This document shows, piece by piece, positions 20,762-64,000 of a stretch of DNA of 64,000 nt. Both the position numbers and the translations under genes were made by a program. The stretch covers positions 184,640,349-184,704,348 of the forward strand of contig NC_081842.1 of NCBI RefSeq assembly GCF_963259705.1, given 5' to 3'. The DNA comes from Myotis daubentonii. Taxonomy: Eukaryota > Chordata > Mammalia > Chiroptera > Vespertilionidae. Each line of letters begins with the position of its first letter. Position 1 is the first letter of the stretch. The notes beneath the pieces were generated by a model, which saw only the letters and a program-made list of their open reading frames with translations, was not told the origin of the DNA and ran no database searches.

Positions 20762-21734
20762 TAGGATGGCCCTTCTCCAAGCCCCTCAGCCATCCTGGAA
20801 GGTGCCTTTCTGAAGAACTCCCATTTCTGGGAGAGCCAAATGTACGTCTTCCACATCTTCCCTCCCAGGAGAGAGGAAATTTCTCTCACAGCCCAAGACT
20901 CCCAGGCTTTCCTTTCCTTTTCCAAGATCAGCCGTTCTCAGCTGAACAGCAGTGCAGAAATCTATTCCTTTTAGGTAAAATCCTCCCTCCACCCTATAAG
21001 TGGTTAGTTTTGCCCCATGTCCCCCAACAATATGGTTATATTAGGACTTATGACACTGGGTGAGACATCAGGTCACTAGGCACTTCATTCCTTCTGATGC
21101 CCATTTTCCTCCCTGGGATGAAGTTTGTCCCTGCCTGTTCCCTTCCACAGCCTCAGGCTTTCCCCTCACTCCCTGGAAAAGTCAGCTCTGGCAAGCACCC
21201 ACCGCCTATACGATTCATCTCCATCCCCCAGACAGAGCATGTAAGTCTCAGATCAAAGGTGACTCTGCTGTCTTCCCAAGAACATGGGTGAGTGAGCACT
21301 TCCATCACACCTGGGTGACTGAGGGCACACCCAGGCACTGGCCCTGAGCACAGGTCAGACCAGTCAAAGGGGGATGACATGTCCACAGGCTCAGTGCACA
21401 GCACTGCACTCAAATTGTCACCCTTCTCTTTCTCTTGCCCCTGCCCCGTCCAGCTTCTCTCATGGAGACCCTCTGGAGGAGGCCCCTGCCTCTAGAACGC
21501 CCCCATCCCCTGCCACCCCGCTGCCTCAGTGATCTCGATGGTGCGCTGAGTTAACATGCATCATCCCCTTCAATCCACTACCGCTCTCACGGGGAGGGCT
21601 TGTCTCCAGTTCTAATGGATGAGGAAATTGAGGCCTCCTCATGCTTTCTCAGATGCATAGACATTGGGGTTTTTTAGTACTAATTTTGTGTTCAGCTTTT
21701 TAAAGGTATTTTCCCAGCTTTTAGAGAACTTATT

Positions 21735-22330
21735 CATGTAGCAAATATTTACTGAGCACCTACCTCATGCCAGGCACTGTTCTGGGCACTGGAAATAGAG
21801 AACAAAAATGAAGAAGAAAAAAATCCCCGCCCGTGTGGTGTGTAGAATGTAATGGGGAGAGACAGAGAATAAATGAATAAGCAAAATTACAGGAAGTCAG
21901 GTATCAAGGGCTATGGAAAAAAATAATGCAGGGGAAAGAAATTTGAGGCCTGAGGGCAAGAGTTCCATTTTAAGTAGACCGGTCAGGGAAGGCCTCACAG
22001 AGAAGGTGAGATTCGAGCTGAGATCTGAAGGGGGTTGTTTGAGGGGGCACTCATGTGAGTATTCGCAGGCACAGCATAGCAAGTGCCAAGGGCCCAAGGC
22101 GGGAGATGCTGGCCATTTGGAGACCAGCAAGGAGACCAGCGTGGCTGAATAAGAGAGAGAAGGGAGGTGACATCAGAGAGATGGGGGTGCAGGTCATGCG
22201 GGGCCTCATGGCCATGGTGAAGACGTTAGGTTGTGTACTGAGAACATGGGTGCAGGGTTTTGAACAGAAGGGTGACATGATCTGATCCAACGGGTCCAGT
22301 GCTGTGTGAAGAAAAGACAGCAAGGGGACA
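21735..22330 (+). repeat. Ancient interspersed repeat, family not named
   Basis: The run tttactgagcacctacctca, ccaggcactgttctgggcac, then caagtgccaagggccc and gtgacatgatctgat recurs in diverged form near 33.8, 36.5, 38.8, 53.8 and 61.1 kb. It is a common old mammalian repeat, non-coding here. Confidence 0.5.
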
Positions 22331-22384
22331 GAGGCAGGAGCAGGCTTTAGGGCGCAGGAAAGGAAAGATGAAACACTAATGGAA

Positions 22385-22560
22385 GGCCCTGTTCCTGGTG
22401 CTTTCGGTATATAACCTCATTCGATCCTTGCAGCAACCCAGTGAGGCTGCTACCATCAAGATCCCCATTTCAGAGATGAAGTCAGGGTGTGAGAGCAGGA
22501 GTGTAAGCCCTGCCTTGCAAACCTGCCCTCTAGACCACTCCCTGCCCTGCCTTAAGCTAG
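22385..22560 (-). repeat. MIR SINE, diverged
   Basis: Reverse MIR pattern: ataacctcattcgatccttg, then cccagtgaggctgctacc, then ccccatttcagagatgaag. Confidence 0.55.
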
Positions 22561-22650
22561 TACGGTGAGTTGCTTGGGGGCTGCACAGCTAGACATGGTG
22601 GGCCAGGAGTCCAGCCAGATCGTCCTGGCTCTGGAGCCCAAGCGCTAACC

Positions 22651-22963
22651 CAGGGGTTCTCAACCTGTGGGTCGCGACCCCTTTGGGGGGGTCAACTGAC
22701 CCTTTCACAGGGGTCGCCTAAGACCATCGGAAAACACATATATAATTACATATTGTTTTTGTGATTAATCACGATGCTTTAATTATGTTCAATTTGCAAC
22801 AATGAAAATACATCCTGCATATCAGATATTTACATTACGATTCATAACAGTAGCAAAATTACAGTTAGGAAGTAGCAACGAAAATAATTTTATGGTTGGG
22901 GGTCACCACAACATGAGGAACTGTATTAAAAGGTCGCGGCATGAGGAAGGTTGAGAACCACTG
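22651..22963 (+). mobile_element. SPIN-type hAT, 313 bp
   Basis: Full-length SPIN copy beginning CAGGGGTTCTCAACCTGTGG and ending GGTTGAGAACCACTG. A 7/8 target duplication flanks it (cgctaacc / ctctaacc). Confidence 0.92.
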
Positions 22964-24039
22964 CTCTAACCCCTGACAAGATGCCACTCACTGCCCCTTC
23001 TTTCCAATCAAATCTGGTTGTGGTCCCTTGGGCCTGACTGGGCTCCTTCCTAGACCCACGCTAGGCAGCTCCTGGAGACCAGACTTGTAGAAGAGCTCTG
23101 ATCCCAGAACTGAGAACATCGGAGCAGGGGGGACCCTTGAGCTCCTGGTCCGGTCTTCTCTCCTCTTTATATTGGGCAGGAAAATGAAAACTAAGGGCAG
23201 AGTCGGGCAGTAACTGCCCAAGGTTACACAGCCAGTGGGAGTCAGAGTCAATGGGGCTGGAGGGGGCTGGCCCAAGGAACAGGCCTAGAACCTTCTCAAG
23301 GGCCCCTCTCCAGGGAATGTTTAAGAGCTGTGACTGGTATAGCCCTCTTCAAGAGCCCTTTGTTGATGAACCTGTTTACTTGTGAATTATTAACAAGCCT
23401 GTAGCCTGCTGGGTGGGGTGCACTCACTTTAAGACAACCCGTTTTACAGTCAGCAGCTCAGGAAGGCTCTGGGAGTCCTGGCTGGTGGAGGCAGAGCGCT
23501 TCCTGCCAGGGAAAACCTGGAGGAAGGGGCTGTGAAGGGGGAAGGGGATAAGAGGTCACCCAAGCACTGCACCATAAGCCTCACAGTATCCATGAGAGGT
23601 GGGGCCATTTATCCCAGGTTTACAGATGGAAAGACTGAGGTCCCGAGAGGGAGAAGCAGCTCTGACTCCACAGCTTAAGCTCTTTCTACAACAGTGGCCC
23701 CATGTTTCCCATGCTTACACCCTCATTTCTGTGACCCCCATTTCCACACACTTTCCCCACAGGATAAATAGTCAAGACCGGGGTTTATGCTATGGCTAGA
23801 CCTGACTCCAAGTTACACTCGGTACAAGCCTCAGTGTTCTCATCTGTAGGATGGGAGATAAAGCTACTTCGGAGCTTTCTGGAGCATTCTGAGGCGGTTT
23901 CATTAAACAGATGTTTACTGAGGGCCTTCTTAAGCCGAGACTTGGAACAGGTGCGAGCAGCCCATGCGAGGTGCCTAAGGCCCCTCTTACATATGGTGCT
24001 GGTCCTCTCACCAGCTTCATAAACTCCAGCGTGCCCACC

Positions 24040-24470
24040 TCGCTGCTTTCACCCACACTGTCCTCCATCTGGTGTGCTCTTCCCGTGACTTCATTGTACA
24101 TAAATCATACAAACTTCAAGGGTCAGCTCTGCCCGGCTTCTCCAGGAACCCCCCGGGCCCCCCGCCTGCGCAGCACTGTCCCTAAGCTGGATGGCTATCT
24201 GCTCCTTGTAGTTAACTATCTTTTCGTGCTGATGTCCGAATCCCAGAGGTGGGATGAACCTTGCCAGGGAGCATCCAGCCTCTGCTCATATATGGGCAGG
24301 ATAAGCACTCCTACCTTTGCAGAGAGCCTGCTTAGGTTTAAACAGCACTCCCCTAACCCTCTCACCTCGCCACCAGGCCCTAGTTGCCTGGCTCTCCCGG
24401 ACCTAGCCCAAGTCTTCCCACCACAGCTGCTCTGCGAGCTCCTCCTGTTTCCTCTTCTGACATCCTAGAG
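24040..24470 (+). repeat. L2 LINE fragment
   Basis: Pattern resembles the L2 3' part: ctggtgtgctcttcccgtga, then aacttcaagggtcagctctg. Diverged. Confidence 0.45.
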
Positions 24471-24665
24471 CCAGGGCTGTTTCCCTGGTGCTAGAGTCCC
24501 TCCTCCTCCTGTCCCCTGCCTTTGTGAAGGGACAGCACTACGCAGCCACGTGGTCTGATGAGTCATGGCTGAGTGCGCCGGGGGCTGGGGGTGGTGGCTG
24601 CTTCACGCCTCATGGGCCAGTGGTTCTCTCTGCCAGACCAGGTGAGCTTCAGCCCTGGCCCTAGC

Positions 24666-24879
24666 CAGGGGCGGGCAAACTTTTTGACTCGAGGGCCACA
24701 ATGGGTTCTTAAACTGGACCGGAGGGCCGGAACAAAAGCATGGATGGAGTGTTTGTGTGAACTAATATACATTCAAAGTAAACATCATTACATAAAAGGG
24801 TACGGTCTTTTATTTCAATAGTTTTATTCATTTCAAACGGGCCGGATCCGGCCCGCGGGCCGTAGTTTGCTCACGGCTG
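24666..24879 (+). mobile_element. OC1-type non-autonomous hAT
   Basis: Begins CAGGGGCGGGCAAACTTTTTG and ends GTTTGCTCACGGCTG, with a ggcccgcgggcc palindrome near the end. Two other copies are at 55506 and 61190. It resembles the OposCharlie1 (OC1) family as I remember it. I see no clear target duplication at this copy. Confidence 0.82.
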
Positions 24880-24984
24880 CTAGACATATACCTCAGGGCT
24901 GGGCACACAGTGGGCATCTGAGGAGTGTATAGGTGGCTCTCACATAGGCACTGGGGATCCGGGGAGAGGGAGCCGAGGAGGCAA

Positions 24985-25125
24985 GAGTGTGAACTTTGTT
25001 GTCAGGAGGGCTGGGTTCCAATCACAACTTGCCATTTATTAGGTGAGTGGCCCTGAGCACATGAACCCTGTGCCTCAGTTTCCCCATCTGCAAAATGGCA
25101 GGTATGGGGATCCTTTGAGAAGGCG
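24985..25125 (+). repeat. MIR SINE
   Basis: Contains gggctgggttccaatcacaa, gtgagtggccctgagcacat and gtgcctcagtttccccatct in MIR order. Confidence 0.75.
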
Positions 25126-25692
25126 AGTGAGACCTGTTGGCTAGCAATGAGTGCTAAACCGCATTACTGTCCGCCCTTTTGCCTCCTCCAACACAGAGAC
25201 CAGTGGGCAAGTGGGTGGGATTAAAATCCACGCCTGACTCTAGAGGCCGGGACACTGCCTGCATGAATGCCCCACCAGTGAATGCCCCAGGGCGATGCAG
25301 GCTCAGGTCCCGGCGCTGCAGGCGCGGCGTGGAGAGGGGAGAGTGACAGGTCTAGGAGAACTTTCTGGGCCCGAATAGGTAGGGCTGCGCGAGGAAGGAG
25401 CGAGCTCCCGGTCCCGGGGGGCTGCGCACTGGGGGTACCGGGCATGGGCCACGCAGCCCTGGGCTCTCACCTGTCGGAGCCGGGGGTGGGGCGCATCCGC
25501 AGGCGGCGGCCGTCGCCCCACTGCGCGGGTGGGCAGCCCGCGGCCCGGCCCCGCCGCCTTCCCCGCCCCCGGCGCGCCCCTCCCCGGCCGCCGCGTCCCC
25601 AGCTCCGCCGCACAGCGCCCGGCTCGTCCCCGCGGCCGCACCTGGGCCGCAGCTGGCGACCGGCGGGGGCTCGCGGCCCGCCCCCCTCCGCG

Positions 25693-62670
<36,978 letters not shown>

Positions 62671-63600
62671 TTTGGCGCAGCACTCCCAAGCTGGCAGACA
62701 GACAGCTGGACAGAGCTCCCGGAAACATTTCAAAACTGATCCCCACCCCCTGCCCTGCCTTTGGGGTCCACCGGTGCTCCAGTGGGATGGCACGACATGA
62801 GTATCCGTGAAGAAGCCAAGCCTACATTTTCACCTGTGTGGCCAAGGTCCTCTGCCAAGGACAGAGCAGGTGGAGCTCTCCACCTGCCCTATCACATATA
62901 CGGGTACTTGTTTTTCACTGTGATGTTTAAGAGAATGTATGAACAGTTTACATTTTACTTAGAAATACAATGATGGGATCATAGTTGGCTTTTCAAAAAA
63001 CCACCAACCAACCACCTGTAACCTTTGCTTTAACCCATACTGATCGGGAGGTAAGTCTGTATGCTGCCAAAGGCCAAACTGCTTTTCAAATGTCAGCATG
63101 GTCTCAGCTCCCAGGGCTGGAGGGACCCTCAGGATGGTCTGCACCCCAGGCTTCAAGGCTTCTGGGGTTGCACAGACGCTCACTATCTTACTTCTTACAC
63201 TTTGTTTTAACTCCCTTTGTATCTGTCCAATTTTTAAAAAGCAAACATGTCTATTTAGTGAGATAACTTTCATTGGGATCCATCTGTAGGAAATCAATCT
63301 CCACCAGTAAGGACCACCAGTAAGGAATGGGGATGCCGAGGCCTGACAGAAGGGGACCTGTGTGGCTCTTTCTGTGCCATGAAGTTGGGGAAGGGTGGGG
63401 GGGGGGGGTTGCCATCAGATTGAAACCATTGGGAATTATTTTAAAAATCTTCTGTACTTCATTCTGAGGTACATTTATTTACTGACAGCATTTTTCTTAG
63501 AAACAGGATGGTAATTCTTGGCATATTTTATATGTTTTAATTTTTTTTCAGTTAAGAGAAAAGAGATATTTAAGTAATAAAACTTAAAAGAGAACATGCA
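62671..63600 (+). other. TTC39A: TTC39A 3' UTR
   Basis: Sequence after the stop, ending near the AATAAA at 63576-63581. The length of about 0.93 kb is an inference from that signal. It contains a poly(G) run near 63,398-63,409. No repeat is recognised in it. Confidence 0.6.
63576..63581 (+). terminator. TTC39A: TTC39A polyadenylation signal
   Basis: AATAAA in an AT-rich context, the first canonical hexamer after the stop codon. Cleavage is expected near 63,595-63,610. Confidence 0.6.
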
Positions 63601-64000
63601 ACATCTACTAGTATTTCAGTCAAATATGTGTTGCTTGAATTCTTAGGCAGGGCAGAAAGTCTGGATCAGAAACCATGTGACCTAGGTATGTTTTATTTGA
63701 ACAACATGATATTTTAAAAAATTTTAGAATAAGTTAACATTTAAAATGGGGAGATTTCACGAATAAGTCTGGTTTCTGACCTCTAATTTTAAAAAAAAAA
63801 TCTGGCAACATGGGGCCTCATTACCATAAGGCAATAAGGCAACAATCAGTTGGAACTGAGTAGAGGCTACTTTAAATACTTATCTTTCTGGTCTCTAAAA
63901 GCACCTGCATTTGCAACTTCTGGGACAGTTAAAATGAGAACTCAAGTTCAGTAACCAACACCAAGTTTTACCATTCACAATCTCATGACAGCATACTTAA
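63601..64000 (+). other. Downstream of TTC39A
   Basis: AT-rich sequence with no gene or repeat that I recognise. Confidence 0.5.

Larger units (their letters stand above)
18061..25270. other. Intergenic region, distal part
   Basis: No protein gene is supported. It holds MIR copies, an LTR-like block at 18.9-19.7 kb, a VES, a HeliBat, a SPIN, an L2 fragment and a hAT of OC1 type. A poly(C) run lies at about 18,374-18,387. Confidence 0.55.

Overview
This is mammalian nuclear DNA from a bat, almost certainly a vespertilionid (Myotis, Eptesicus or Pipistrellus type). The coding exons are typical mammalian exons with GT-AG introns. The interspersed repeats are diagnostic: tRNA-derived VES SINEs with perfect A and B boxes, two HeliBat-type Helitrons, many SPIN-type hAT elements, other hAT MITEs and a mariner-type MITE. 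This combination is known from vespertilionid bats.

Layout: positions 1 to about 12,605 are the 3' end of EPS15 on the plus strand: four last coding exons (3624-3700, 4938-5100, 7681-7862, 10221-10367) and a 3' UTR of about 2.2 kb. Positions 12,606 to about 25,270 are intergenic. They hold SPIN, VES, MIR and other old repeats, a CpG island at about 17.1-18.06 kb, an LTR-like block with a CCAAT array, and a HeliBat. From the second CpG island (about 25.27-26.0 kb) to about 63.6 kb lies a complete TTC39A gene on the same strand. It has 18 coding exons whose phases close exactly into one 576-residue reading frame (ATG 25693, TAG 62668-62670), then a 3' UTR ending near an AATAAA at 63576. The order EPS15 then TTC39A on one strand matches my memory of human 1p32.3.

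EPS15 is a clathrin endocytosis adaptor. The part seen here carries DPF motifs for AP-2, a proline-rich SH3 ligand and two ubiquitin-interacting motifs. TTC39A is a tetratricopeptide protein of poorly known function. The two are neighbours, not an operon, and nothing here shows that they work together.

The most interesting non-genic content is the young DNA transposon load. It includes seven SPIN copies, most with 8-bp target duplications, two of them forming a distinct short subfamily. There is a hAT element with a 57-bp near-perfect hairpin, a 51-bp hAT remnant with a perfect target duplication, and a HeliBat whose palindrome contains a CTCF-like core. One VES inserted just upstream of a TTC39A splice acceptor and duplicated its pyrimidine tract. 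A possible unannotated first exon of TTC39A, in matching phase, lies in the upstream CpG island. I saw no CRISPR array, operon or prokaryote-like system, and no wholly new system that I can defend.
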